From contig CANMGU010000001.1 of assembly GCA_947497455.1 (NCBI GenBank), forward strand, positions 1,426,001 through 1,490,000: a stretch of 64,000 nt of DNA. Direction: 5' to 3'. Every line of letters begins with the position of its first letter. The first letter of the stretch is position 1. This document shows, piece by piece, positions 8,767-18,079 of this stretch. Below the pieces are notes generated by a model. It was not told where the DNA came from and did no database searches. It worked only from the letters and a program-made list of their open reading frames with translations. The translations under genes were made by a program, and so were the position numbers. This DNA comes from an uncultured Sphingomonadaceae bacterium (lineage in GTDB: Bacteria; Pseudomonadota; Alphaproteobacteria; Sphingomonadales; Sphingomonadaceae).

Positions 8767-8795
8767 ACCATAAACTGTCTTGGCTTTATTACCAA
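8767..8795 (-). promoter_or_regulatory. candidate sigma-70 promoter of the TPR gene
   Basis: On the minus strand, TTGGTA and TATGGT are separated by exactly 17 bases, ending about 60 bases before the TPR start codon. Matches are partial, so this is a plausible but unproven promoter. Confidence 0.35.
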
Positions 8796-8920
8796 GTTTC
8801 ACATGCTTTTATAGTGTGAATCCGCTGAATAGTGGTTGAACGGAGCCATCCATGAACGCGGTTCAGTGCCGATAAATTGTATAAGAATGTAAATTCCCTG
8901 AATTATGAGGTTCGTATAAC

Positions 8921-9679
8921 GTGATTGCCATTATCTCCCCTGCCAAATCCCTGGATTTTGACAGCACCCTTCCCACCCATAAATCCACAGAAAATAGATT
9001 TCCTGAAGAAACTGCTCGTCTTGCGGGCGCAATCTCGAACCTCTCCAAAAAGAAACTCAAATCGATCATGCCGGTTTCTGATAATCTGATTGATCTAAAT
9101 CATGGTCGCTATAGCCAGTTTTTTGAGCAACCAGAACGCTCCGCTATTTTTGCCTATAATGGCGATGTCTACAGCGGTTTTGAGGCCCAAAGCCTGAGCA
9201 CAGAGGGGTTAGACTTTGCACAAAGTCATTTGCGGATTTTGTCCGGACTCTATGGCTTGCTGCGTCCATTTGACCCTATCAGGCCTCATCGACTGGAAAT
9301 GGGCACGAAATGGGCGCCACGCTACAAAAAACTGACTGATTTCTGGAAAGACAAGATTGCTGCGGAACTAGCGAAAGACCTTGACGAAACCAAAGACCGG
9401 GTAATTGTTAATCTTGCGAGCAATGAATATTGGGCAGCAGTAAAGCCGCATACAGAGAAATTGAAGGCACGCATTATAGAGGTCGATTTTCGCAAAGACG
9501 GCCCTGACGGACCAAAATTCATCAGCTTTGAAGCCAAGCGCGCTCGCGGCATGATGGCGCGCTATATCTGCGAGAACCACCTACAGGATGCCGAAACGTT
9601 GAAAAATTTCGATAGCGACGGTTATCGGTTTGATGCTGAGGCCAGTACCGAGGATAGCCTGCGCTTCGTGCGATCATGA
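8921..9679 (+). CDS. yaaA: peroxide stress protein YaaA family
   Basis: A 252-residue protein starting at a GTG, with the family's very conserved N-terminus IISPAKSLDF. Further family blocks are PVSDNLIDLNHGRY, AIFAYNGDVYSGFEAQ and LRILSGLYGLLRPFD, then FISFEAKRARGMMARYI. In E. coli YaaA lowers free iron and limits oxidative DNA damage during peroxide stress, and it has a DNA-binding fold. Full length for the family. Its last four bases overlap the start of the SDR gene, so the pair is translated together. Confidence 0.95.
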   Translation: MIAIISPAKSLDFDSTLPTHKSTENRFPEETARLAGAISNLSKKKLKSIMPVSDNLIDLNHGRYSQFFEQPERSAIFAYNGDVYSGFEAQSLSTEGLDFAQSHLRILSGLYGLLRPFDPIRPHRLEMGTKWAPRYKKLTDFWKDKIAAELAKDLDETKDRVIVNLASNEYWAAVKPHTEKLKARIIEVDFRKDGPDGPKFISFEAKRARGMMARYICENHLQDAETLKNFDSDGYRFDAEASTEDSLRFVRS

Positions 9680-10380
9680 CCGACAAGACAGCTGTTGTCA
9701 TCGGAGCTTCCGGAGGCATCGGCAGGGCTATGGCCGACATGCTGGATCAGGAGGATGAATATGACCATGTCATCCGATTCTCTCGGGGGAGCAATAGCCC
9801 GATACCGTTGGATCTGACATCCGAAGGCTCCATTGTATCAGCCGCAAATTGGCTCAACGAGCAGCCGCTAAAACCTTCTATGATCTTTGTCGCCACTGGC
9901 CTGCTACACAACCAACAGAAAGGGCCTGAAAAGAGCGTCAAGCAGCTAGATGCCGACTGGCTGCAGGAAAACTATCAAATCAATGCGGTCGGCCCGGCCC
10001 TCATTGCCAAACATTTCCTGCCATTAATGCCAAAAGACGAGATTATAAAATTTGCTGCGATTTCAGCGCGTGTTGGCAGTATATCCGATAATCGTTTGGG
10101 CGGATGGTATGGTTATCGCGCAGCAAAAGCGGCGCTCAATATGATCATTCGAAACCTTTCAATCGAATGGAAGCGCCAAAATAAACGCAGCATCATTGTT
10201 GCCTTGCATCCCGGGACAGTCGACACCGGTCTCAGCAGGCCATTTCAAGGCAATGTCCCCCCCGGAAAACTCTTTGATGCAGAGCGCGCAGCGCTGCAGT
10301 TGCTGGACGTTCTTGATGGCTTAAAACCGGTCGACAGTGGCAAGATTTTCGCTTGGGACAACGAAGAAATAAAACCCTGA
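9676..10380 (+). CDS. short-chain dehydrogenase/reductase (C-factor-like)
   Basis: A 234-residue Rossmann enzyme. The nucleotide-binding motif is VVIGASGGIGRAMADML, and the catalytic pair sits in YGYRAAKAAL (YxxxK). The serine before it is in FAAISARVGSI. The late HPGTVDTGLSRPF block is typical of the CsgA/C-factor-like SDR group. The substrate cannot be told. It overlaps yaaA by ATGA and ends 118 bases before gyrA. Confidence 0.88.
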   Translation: MTDKTAVVIGASGGIGRAMADMLDQEDEYDHVIRFSRGSNSPIPLDLTSEGSIVSAANWLNEQPLKPSMIFVATGLLHNQQKGPEKSVKQLDADWLQENYQINAVGPALIAKHFLPLMPKDEIIKFAAISARVGSISDNRLGGWYGYRAAKAALNMIIRNLSIEWKRQNKRSIIVALHPGTVDTGLSRPFQGNVPPGKLFDAERAALQLLDVLDGLKPVDSGKIFAWDNEEIKP

Positions 10381-10498
10381 ATTCTGCCGCTGTTTTTTAA
10401 TGTAAATTTGGCCTGAAAAGCTGGCTTTTCCAAGCGACTTCCCCTAGAAGAATCATCATTGAATTTCCCGCCAGAAAACTCAGAAAAAAGGCCCGTTT

Positions 10499-13246
10499 GT
10501 GAACGAACAAACCACAGCACCAGAACCTTCCGATATTGAACCGATTGATATCGTCGATGAAATGAAATCCAGCTACATGGACTATGCCATGTCGGTGATT
10601 GTCAGCCGCGCCCTGCCCGACGTACGGGACGGTTTGAAGCCGGTTCATCGGCGGATCTTATTTGCCTCTCAGGAAGGCGGATTTGTGGCTGGTCGACCTT
10701 ATCGCAAAAGCGCCAAAATCGTGGGCGACGTAATGGGCAATTACCATCCCCATGGCGATAGCGCGATCTACATGGCGCTTGCACGGATGACGCAAGACTG
10801 GTCGATGCGGGTACCTTTGATTGATGGTCAAGGTAATTTCGGTTCAATGGACCCGGATATGCCGGCCTCAATGCGCTATACCGAAGCACGGCTAAACAAG
10901 GTTGCCAACAGCCTGCTCAACGATCTCGACAAGGATACGGTTGATTTCTCCGACAATTACGATGGCAGCCGTCAGGAACCCTCCGTCCTGCCAGCTCGCT
11001 TCCCTAATCTGCTCGTCAACGGTGCCGGCGGTATTGCGGTTGGCATGGCGACCAATATCCCGCCCCATAACCTGGGAGAGGTGATTAATGCCTGTCTCGC
11101 ATTTATCGAGAAACCCGGCATAACCGTGGACGAATTGATTGAGATTATTCCCGGACCGGACTTCCCAACAGCACCGCTTATTCTTGGTCAGTCCGGCGCT
11201 AGGGCCGCCTACAAGGATGGCCGCGGTTCGATCATGATGCGGGCGCGACATGAGATCGAGGAAGGGCGCGGTGACAAACGCTCGATTGTCCTGACATCAA
11301 TTCCCTTCCAGGTTGGCAAATCCGCACTTGTCGAGAAGATCGCCGAGGCAGCCAAGGATAAACGGATTGAGGGTGTCTCCGATATTCGCGACGAGTCCAG
11401 TCGCGCCGGCGTACGCGTTGTCGTCGATCTCAAACGCGACGCGACAGCTGATGTCGTGCTCAACCAGATCTGGCGTTTCACCCCTGCCCAATCCAGCTTC
11501 CCAGCCAATATGCTCGCCATTCGTGGTGGCCGTCCTGAAGTCCTTAATCTGCGCGATATTATTGAGGCGTTCGTCAAATTCCGTGAGGAAGTCATTACCC
11601 GGCGGACCAAGTTTGAACTGAATAAAGCCCGTGAACGGGCCCATGTATTGCTCGGCCTTGTGGTCGCGGTGACCAATATGGATGAAGTGGTCCGGATCAT
11701 TCGAGGATCATCTACGCCAGCGGAAGCACGCGATACCTTGCTTGCTCGGGAATGGCCGATTGCCGAAATCGCCGGCTATATCAAGCTGGTTGAAGCGATT
11801 GAGACGGAGGTTGAAGGCGACAGTTACAAGCTTTCTCCTGTCCAAGTGAAAGCAATTCTGGATCTGCGTTTGCAGAAACTGACCGCCCTCGGTCGCGAAG
11901 AAATTGGCGATGAGTTAAAAGAGCTTGCTGCAGCAATCGAAGAATATCTCTCAATATTAGCAGATCGCGTAAAACTTTATGCGGTGATGCGCGAAGAGCT
12001 GGAAACGGTGCGCGATGAGTTTGCGACTCCACGTGTGAGCGAGATTACCGCGGCCTGGGACGGTCTTGAGGACGAAGATCTGATGGAACGTGCCGAAATG
12101 GTCGTTACCGTGACTCATGGCGGCTATATCAAGCGAACACCACTCGATACGTTCCGTGCGCAGCGCCGTGGCGGCAAAGGCCGCGCGGGGATGGCTACAA
12201 AGGATGAAGACGCTATCACCGAATTGTTCGTCACATCAACGCACACGCCGGTATTGTTCTTCTCCACTCATGGCAAAGTCTATCGCCTGAAAGTCTGGAA
12301 ACTGCCTGAAGGTGCGCCCCAGACGAAAGGACGTCCTATGGTCAATCTGTTGCCACTGGCCGACGGTGAGACCATCTCGACCGTATTGCCCTTACCGGAA
12401 GACGAAGCGGAATGGGCCAAATTGCACGTTATGTTTGCCACTGCAAAAGGTGGTGTGCGCCGAAACAGTATGGACAGCTTTACCAACGTTCCATCCAACG
12501 GCAAATTCGCAATGAAATTTGACGAAGAGAGCGATGATCATCTGATCGGGGTGGAGCTACTCACCGACAATGACGACGTCCTGCTTGCCACCAAAAATGG
12601 TAAGGCTATCCGATTTGCTGGCGATGCAGTCCGCTCGTTCCAGAGCCGTACATCTACCGGTGTCCGCGGGATTGCTCTGAAAGACGATGATGAAGTGATA
12701 TCGCTTTCAGTATTGCGAGGATTTGAAGCGTCCACAGAAGAACGTGATCAATATCTCAAGGCAGCACCATGGAAAGAAAATGAAAATACATCGGAACTCT
12801 CGCCTGAACGCCTCGATGCGTTTGCCGAGAACGAGGATTTCATTTTGACGGTTTGTGCCAATGGATATGGCAAACGCTCCAGTGCATTTGAATATCGCCA
12901 GTCTGGCCGCGGCGGTCAGGGCATTTTGAACATCGATAATATCAAGCGCAATGGCACGGTCATCGCCAGTTTTGAGGCGAAAAACGAAGAACAGATCATG
13001 CTTGTCACCGATCAAGCCAAACTCATCCGTATGAAGGTGGCAGATATGCGGGTAATTGGCCGCAACAGTTCCGGTGTGAAGCTGTTTGATGTCTCACCAG
13101 GCGAAACCGTGGTTGGAGCGGCCAAGATCGATGAGGAAGACGATCCGGAAAACGAGGCGGAAGAGCTGGTAGCGGAAGAACTGGACGCCGATGCTCCCCA
13201 AGAATCGGTATCGAAATCTGATGCCGGGGATGATCCCGAAACATGA
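10499..13246 (+). CDS. gyrA: DNA gyrase subunit A
   Basis: A 915-residue type IIA topoisomerase subunit that introduces negative supercoils with GyrB. The catalytic tyrosine is Y127 in SMRYTEARL. The C-terminal wrapping domain carries the GyrA box QRRGGKG, which separates GyrA from ParC. The quinolone-site loop reads [15 protein letters not shown]: the serine matching E. coli S83 is kept (S88), but the residue matching D87 is methionine (M92). The tail is long and acidic. It starts at a GTG. The stop overlaps the next gene by ATGA. Other subunits are outside the window. Confidence 0.97.
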   Translation: MNEQTTAPEPSDIEPIDIVDEMKSSYMDYAMSVIVSRALPDVRDGLKPVHRRILFASQEGGFVAGRPYRKSAKIVGDVMGNYHPHGDSAIYMALARMTQDWSMRVPLIDGQGNFGSMDPDMPASMRYTEARLNKVANSLLNDLDKDTVDFSDNYDGSRQEPSVLPARFPNLLVNGAGGIAVGMATNIPPHNLGEVINACLAFIEKPGITVDELIEIIPGPDFPTAPLILGQSGARAAYKDGRGSIMMRARHEIEEGRGDKRSIVLTSIPFQVGKSALVEKIAEAAKDKRIEGVSDIRDESSRAGVRVVVDLKRDATADVVLNQIWRFTPAQSSFPANMLAIRGGRPEVLNLRDIIEAFVKFREEVITRRTKFELNKARERAHVLLGLVVAVTNMDEVVRIIRGSSTPAEARDTLLAREWPIAEIAGYIKLVEAIETEVEGDSYKLSPVQVKAILDLRLQKLTALGREEIGDELKELAAAIEEYLSILADRVKLYAVMREELETVRDEFATPRVSEITAAWDGLEDEDLMERAEMVVTVTHGGYIKRTPLDTFRAQRRGGKGRAGMATKDEDAITELFVTSTHTPVLFFSTHGKVYRLKVWKLPEGAPQTKGRPMVNLLPLADGETISTVLPLPEDEAEWAKLHVMFATAKGGVRRNSMDSFTNVPSNGKFAMKFDEESDDHLIGVELLTDNDDVLLATKNGKAIRFAGDAVRSFQSRTSTGVRGIALKDDDEVISLSVLRGFEASTEERDQYLKAAPWKENENTSELSPERLDAFAENEDFILTVCANGYGKRSSAFEYRQSGRGGQGILNIDNIKRNGTVIASFEAKNEEQIMLVTDQAKLIRMKVADMRVIGRNSSGVKLFDVSPGETVVGAAKIDEEDDPENEAEELVAEELDADAPQESVSKSDAGDDPET

Positions 13247-13779
13247 CCCCGGGCGCGCCGAACTTTGTAGTAAAGGACGGCGCGCTAAGCTGGCCAGAAA
13301 TCGCGGGAATGCGGGAACGGATTTATCCACCAGAGCAACTGGTCAACACGCCGATGCATGGAATAGAATGGTCCCATGCACAAAGACGCATTCTGCTTTA
13401 CATCGACGATGTGGTCAGGGCAGTTGCCGGCATTCATGAACGCGTAGTTTTATGTGATGGCCAAAAAATAGCCGTTGCCGGCGTTGGCGGTGTTATGACC
13501 GAACCGGAATTTCAAGGTCAGGGCTTAGGCAAACTGGTCATGCTGCATCTTGTCGATCTGCTGAAAAAAGAAGCCAATTGCGCGTTCAGCCTCTTGTTCT
13601 GCGAAGATCATAATGTCGACTTTTACGCCAAAATGGGCTGGCTTCGTTTTGAAGGCGACCTTGTGGTCGAACAGCATGGTCAAACTGGTCCATTTGCATT
13701 TCGCAACACCATGGTTCTACCCGTCACTAAACCGGCCCAAGTAACAGGCCATATTGATTTATGCGGTCTGCCATGGTGA
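13243..13779 (+). CDS. GNAT acetyltransferase, AAC(2')-like
   Basis: A 178-residue GCN5-type acetyltransferase. The acetyl-CoA motif A is GVMTEPEFQGQGLGKLVM, and the late block is FYAKMGWLRFEGDL. The N-terminal part (EIAGMRERIYPPEQL) and the ending with an Asp and a tryptophan (HIDLCGLPW) remind of aminoglycoside 2'-N-acetyltransferases. The substrate is not known and need not be a drug. Its ATG overlaps the gyrA stop by four bases, so it is translationally coupled to gyrase. Confidence 0.8.
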   Translation: MTPGAPNFVVKDGALSWPEIAGMRERIYPPEQLVNTPMHGIEWSHAQRRILLYIDDVVRAVAGIHERVVLCDGQKIAVAGVGGVMTEPEFQGQGLGKLVMLHLVDLLKKEANCAFSLLFCEDHNVDFYAKMGWLRFEGDLVVEQHGQTGPFAFRNTMVLPVTKPAQVTGHIDLCGLPW

Positions 13780-13817
13780 TGATTCATTACCTGAGCGGGG
13801 ATTAAGAGGAGGATCAT

Positions 13818-14660
13818 ATGTCCATTGCCATAACAGCTTCGGGTCAAGCCTGCGGCGCTGCCGTCACCGGCATTGATTTGACGGAAGACTTGAGTCAGGA
13901 TCAAGTGGCTGAGATCCGTTCAGCTTGGTTGGAACATCATGTACTCGCTTTTCCCGATCAGCACATGTCTGACGATGATCTGGAGCGCTTTACGCTCTAT
14001 TTTGGTGGGTTTGGTCATGATCCCTTTTTCGATCCGATCGAAGGGCGCGAACATATCGCAGCGATCCAGCGCAAAGCCAATGAAACATCACCTCTTTTTG
14101 CCGAAAATTGGCACAGTGACTGGAGCTTCCAGGAACATCCGCCTGCTGGCACCTGTTTGCGAGCTATAGATATCCCACCAATCGGTGGCGATACGTTGTT
14201 TGCCAATCAGCATGCTTCTCTCGATGCTATGCCTTCCGAAATGCGCGCGAAACTGGAGGGAAAAATTGCAATCCACAGCGCCCAACTAGCTTATGCGCCT
14301 GACGGTACTTATGGCGACAAGGATGAAGAGCGCAGCATGGCCATTCGTCCCGACGAATCCGCACGCGCGACCCAGCTTCATCCTCTTGTCCGAAATCATC
14401 CTGAAACGCACAGGCCCGGACTGTTCAGTTGCCTGGGATATATTATCGGCTTTGAAGGCATGACCCAACAAGAAGCCCTGCCCCTTTTGACAGAGCTTTA
14501 TGCCTGGCAAAGCAGGGATGAGTTTGTCTACCGCCACAAATGGGAACCCGACATGCTTTTGATGTGGGACAATCGCTCAGTTCTGCATTGCGCAACGGGC
14601 GGCTATGAAGGACATGACAGGCTGCTTCATCGCACCACCATATCCGCTTTTGGCCATTAA
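13818..14660 (+). CDS. TauD/TfdA family Fe(II)/2-oxoglutarate dioxygenase
   Basis: A 280-residue protein of the taurine/2,4-D dioxygenase family. The iron ligands are visible: H99 and D101 in NWHSDWSF, and H257 in LMWDNRSVLHCAT. The 2-oxoglutarate arginine follows in HRTTIS. A very strong ribosome site (AGAGGAGG) lies 6 bases before the ATG. The substrate is undefined: family members hydroxylate sulfonates, aromatic ethers, carnitine precursors and others, and there is no sulfur or aromatic gene alongside. It meets the next gene tail to tail with a 4-base overlap. Confidence 0.88.
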   Translation: MSIAITASGQACGAAVTGIDLTEDLSQDQVAEIRSAWLEHHVLAFPDQHMSDDDLERFTLYFGGFGHDPFFDPIEGREHIAAIQRKANETSPLFAENWHSDWSFQEHPPAGTCLRAIDIPPIGGDTLFANQHASLDAMPSEMRAKLEGKIAIHSAQLAYAPDGTYGDKDEERSMAIRPDESARATQLHPLVRNHPETHRPGLFSCLGYIIGFEGMTQQEALPLLTELYAWQSRDEFVYRHKWEPDMLLMWDNRSVLHCATGGYEGHDRLLHRTTISAFGH

Positions 14661-15322
14661 GGATTGGGCACATGCATCTCTTTGCGCAATGTCCGAACGA
14701 CACCGGTGACGATTAAAAACTGACCGATATAATAGAGTGGCCATATCGTCCAGGATGGTATGAGAGACTCCTGCAGAAAACCCATTTCCGCAAAGATGAA
14801 CAGATCAGAGACCACAAACATCAGTGCGCCGATACCAACCCGATAACGCGGAAAGCTGCTCGTCCAGGCCATAGCCGCCATGACCGCCAAGAATAGGCTG
14901 TAGAGCGCCAACCCCAACGCTTCACTCCGGTCAAATGGCAATGACCAAGCAATGAACATCGTTATGGGTACGAGCAGTATCGCGAACAGCTTCTGACTGA
15001 ATGCTGTAGATTCGCGCCGATGTCGTGAATAGAGCCAGATCGCGATGCAATGGCCAATCATAAAGGCCCCTGCCCCCGCCATGAGGTCAATCTCGATCAG
15101 CATGTCACCAAACGCCCCAAAGGCCATGACACCGGCAATCAGCTTTCCTTCAAAATTATGTGCCCGTCTGAACGCATAGACCGCCAGGAAACCAACAGCG
15201 GCGCCCTTCCAGAACATCAGATACATTCCCGGAAAATTGCTGTCCTTCACAAAAAAATAGCTGATCCCAAACAACAGGCTGAGCAGCAAATAAGGCCGGG
15301 ACTCGATGATCGCGCGTTTCAT
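14657..15322 (-). CDS. lysoplasmalogenase-like YhhN family membrane protein
   Basis: A 221-residue integral membrane protein with seven or eight hydrophobic segments. Family features include the C-terminal block VGIGALMFVVSDLFIF and the early GVMAFGAFGDMLIE, both with the acidic residues conserved in YhhN/TMEM86. Relatives hydrolyse the vinyl ether bond of lysoplasmalogen; in bacteria without plasmalogens the substrate is uncertain. It is divergent from trmFO. Confidence 0.83.
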   Translation of the reverse strand: MKRAIIESRPYLLLSLLFGISYFFVKDSNFPGMYLMFWKGAAVGFLAVYAFRRAHNFEGKLIAGVMAFGAFGDMLIEIDLMAGAGAFMIGHCIAIWLYSRHRRESTAFSQKLFAILLVPITMFIAWSLPFDRSEALGLALYSLFLAVMAAMAWTSSFPRYRVGIGALMFVVSDLFIFAEMGFLQESLIPSWTIWPLYYIGQFLIVTGVVRTLRKEMHVPNP

Positions 15323-15394
15323 ATTTAACGCCTATCACGCTCTCTTGCTCTCTGCCAGATTGACTTTTGCGCCAGCCCGCAACACAGAGACGCC

Positions 15395-16744
15395 ATGACA
15401 CAGGTACATATCATAGGTGGCGGCCTCGCCGGTTCAGAAGCAGCATGGCAGTTGGCGCAGGCCGGCATAAAGGTGCGTCTGTCCGAAATGCGAGGATCCG
15501 GCGACATGACGCCGGCGCATCAGACCGATGGTCTGGCGGAATTGGTCTGCTCGAACAGTTTCCGCTCAGATGATGCAGAGAAAAATGCGGTTGGGCTGCT
15601 CCATGCAGAAATGCGCGATCTTGATTCGATCATCATGGGCGAAGGTGACAAGCATAGGCTTCCTGCTGGTTCGGCACTGGCTGTCGACCGTGATCATTTT
15701 TCTGATGGCGTCACCAAGGTGCTCAGCGAGCATCCGAACATCGAGATTGTCCGCGAACGGATCGATCAGCTGCCTGAGGATGGCCTGACGATTGTGGCTA
15801 CCGGTCCGCTGACCGCCATGGCGCTCGCGCAGAGCATTGGCGCGGCAACGGGTGAAGACTCGCTCGCTTTCTTCGACGCCATCGCTCCGATCGTCTATAA
15901 GGATAGCATCAACATGGACATTGCGTGGATGCAATCGCGCTGGGATAAGGTCGGCCCCGAAGGTGATGGCAAGGATTATATCAATTGCCCGATGGACCGC
16001 GATCAGTATGAAGCCTTCATTCAAGGATTGCTTGATGGAGAAAAAACCGACTTCAAGGAATGGGAAAAGAATACGCCCTATTTTGAAGGTTGTATGCCGA
16101 TTGAAGTCATGGCGTCACGCGGACCAGAAACTCTAAGATTTGGACCTATGAAACCGGTTGGATTGACCAATGCGCATACGAGTGAAAGCGCTTATGCCGT
16201 GGTACAACTGCGCCAGGACAATGCGCTCGGAACGCTTTGGAATATGGTCGGGTTTCAGACAAAACTAAAATATGGTGCGCAGGCTGAGCTGCTTCGCTCG
16301 ATCCCTGGACTGGAAAATGCTGAGTTCGCGCGCATGGGCGGTCTGCATCGCAATACGTTCATTAATGCACCCAAACTCCTGGACAAGGAGATGCGTTTGC
16401 GAAATGCACCGCATATCCGTTTTGCAGGTCAGATAACCGGCTGTGAAGGCTATGTCGAAAGCGCTGCAGTTGGTTTGATGGTTGGTCGTATGGCAGCCGC
16501 AGAAATTAAGGGAGAACCTTTCCCCTATCCTCCTCAAACTACAGCTTTTGGCGCACTGCTATCGCACATAACGGGCGGTGCGGACGCGCAGGACTATCAA
16601 CCGATGAATGTCAATTTCGGCCTATTTCCTCCGTTTGAGCAAAGAGTGAAGAAGAAAGAGCGAAAAGAAGCCTATACCACTCGGGCGCGGAAAGATTTTG
16701 CAGATTGGCAGCAATTGTCAGTCGGAGAACCTGAGGCGGCTTGA
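15395..16744 (+). CDS. trmFO: tRNA uracil-54 C5-methyltransferase TrmFO (folate-dependent)
   Basis: A 449-residue FAD enzyme that makes ribothymidine at tRNA position 54 using methylene-tetrahydrofolate. The FAD motif is [18 protein letters not shown], with [20 protein letters not shown] and C52 in [10 protein letters not shown]. The second catalytic-type cysteine is in [11 protein letters not shown]. The C-terminal block [18 protein letters not shown] is typical. Length fits the family. The start is ATG at 15395. Confidence 0.97.
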   Translation: MTQVHIIGGGLAGSEAAWQLAQAGIKVRLSEMRGSGDMTPAHQTDGLAELVCSNSFRSDDAEKNAVGLLHAEMRDLDSIIMGEGDKHRLPAGSALAVDRDHFSDGVTKVLSEHPNIEIVRERIDQLPEDGLTIVATGPLTAMALAQSIGAATGEDSLAFFDAIAPIVYKDSINMDIAWMQSRWDKVGPEGDGKDYINCPMDRDQYEAFIQGLLDGEKTDFKEWEKNTPYFEGCMPIEVMASRGPETLRFGPMKPVGLTNAHTSESAYAVVQLRQDNALGTLWNMVGFQTKLKYGAQAELLRSIPGLENAEFARMGGLHRNTFINAPKLLDKEMRLRNAPHIRFAGQITGCEGYVESAAVGLMVGRMAAAEIKGEPFPYPPQTTAFGALLSHITGGADAQDYQPMNVNFGLFPPFEQRVKKKERKEAYTTRARKDFADWQQLSVGEPEAA

Positions 16745-16750
16745 GCTTTT

Positions 16751-17218
16751 TCAGCATTTGCAGCGCGCAATATTCCGCTTTGGCCGTGTGGTTCTGAATT
16801 CCATTCTGGTAAGCGCACCATTGCCATCCTTATCCGCTCCAGTGAAGCGGTCACCAGTAACGGCCGCCCATTCCTCGAACGTCAGCAGATTATTGTCGTC
16901 TTTGTCCAGCGCCTTGAACGCTTTGGTTCGACTACTCATGAGTTCGAGCCGGGTGATTATCTCATCGCGATTGCGATCATAGCGATTGAAACGGCGTTCT
17001 TCTCGCGATGCTTTGTAAGCTTTAGGCGGGGTCGGCGGTGGCGGACCAACTGCCGGAGCACTATCATTAGCTTCCGGCAAGCCTAATTGCTCGACCGGTT
17101 CTGGCGGCGGTGGGGCATCAGGTATCGTTACCTCTTGCCCGTTAACACCAATCCACAAGAACAGACCAGCTATTATCATAAACATCATGCTGCCAGCTCC
17201 GGCGACATAGCGTTTCAT
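16751..17218 (-). CDS. membrane-anchored EF-hand protein
   Basis: A 155-residue protein with an N-terminal hydrophobic segment (VAGAGSMMFMIIAGLFLW), a Pro/Glu-rich linker (PDAPPPPEPVEQ and PPPPTPPKA), and three EF-hand loops: RYDRNRDEIITRLEL, DKDDNNLLTFEEW and DKDGNGALTRMEF. It is probably a periplasmic calcium-binding protein held at the inner membrane, or one with a signal peptide. It converges on trmFO with a 6-base gap. No partner is evident. Confidence 0.78.
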   Translation of the reverse strand: MKRYVAGAGSMMFMIIAGLFLWIGVNGQEVTIPDAPPPPEPVEQLGLPEANDSAPAVGPPPPTPPKAYKASREERRFNRYDRNRDEIITRLELMSSRTKAFKALDKDDNNLLTFEEWAAVTGDRFTGADKDGNGALTRMEFRTTRPKRNIARCKC

Positions 17219-17253
17219 AGGTCACCGGCTCCTTTTCGCTGTCCAGACTGGTG

Positions 17254-17925
17254 TTAACAGCCGGTTACGCCATGCCAAATGATCATACTTGCGACCTTGG
17301 GCCGATATAGGTCGGCTGTTAACCTGCCTGTTTTTACATCCCGCTGCGCCAAATTACAGAAAATTGAGAGAGGCCGTCCGCTTCTGTCAAACCGGACGGA
17401 CGATACCGCGTTAAAGAGCCTATTACATCGCGAGAATGCCTCCTCTCTCATCAGCTTGTCTGTACAGTGTCGGGCAAAATCCCATAGGGCCCAGGCTTGG
17501 GCCGCCATCTTCTGATCCTCGGTTAATTCTCGATCAGCTCCAAGCACAAAGCGAAATACACCTTCCCCGCGCTTCGTAGCATATTGATCAAATTGCCGGT
17601 CATCCCAAGGAAAGTCATCGAGTAACATGGCCCAACCTTCAACGAGATCCAGTAAAGGCTCCAGATCGTCTCCGTGCTGTTCAACCGCGTTGATCAAAGC
17701 AACAAGCGGTTCTCCTGCGGGACGATCGGCGATGGGCTTGGTTAAAATATCCCGCCACCAGGTTAACCGCATTTGTCCAATTAATGTTTCAGAGGTTGAT
17801 CGGATAACCTCCGCTAATCTCGAATCCAGTAAGAATATAAGCGTGTAACGAGAGCGATCTGCAGCCTTTGCATAGGCAAGAACCAGGCGGTGCAAGGGGC
17901 TCAGTTGTAAAAACGCGTCACTCAT
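17254..17925 (-). CDS. short squalene/phytoene synthase-family protein
   Basis: A 223-residue protein with the family's QMRLTWWRDIL block and a late ALWDFARHCTD segment. Genuine synthases use two aspartate-rich motifs (DxxxD); neither is complete here, and the length is well below the usual 280-300 residues. It resembles the NDUFAF6/COG1562-type members that assist respiratory complex assembly rather than make terpenes. Function therefore remains open. The start is the ATG at 17923-17925. Confidence 0.65.
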   Translation of the reverse strand: MSDAFLQLSPLHRLVLAYAKAADRSRYTLIFLLDSRLAEVIRSTSETLIGQMRLTWWRDILTKPIADRPAGEPLVALINAVEQHGDDLEPLLDLVEGWAMLLDDFPWDDRQFDQYATKRGEGVFRFVLGADRELTEDQKMAAQAWALWDFARHCTDKLMREEAFSRCNRLFNAVSSVRFDRSGRPLSIFCNLAQRDVKTGRLTADLYRPKVASMIIWHGVTGC

Positions 17926-18079
17926 GACGATGCCGATGCCAGTTTTCAGGGCGAAATCAAGGTAAAGATCGTTTTAACCAAAGCCATTGGTCCGCCGCTA
18001 ACCCTTTTCTCCCTATCAGACACGCTGAATTGAAATCCACCTGCGTGAATGTTTTGCGCACAGATCAGAGGCCAGGGGC

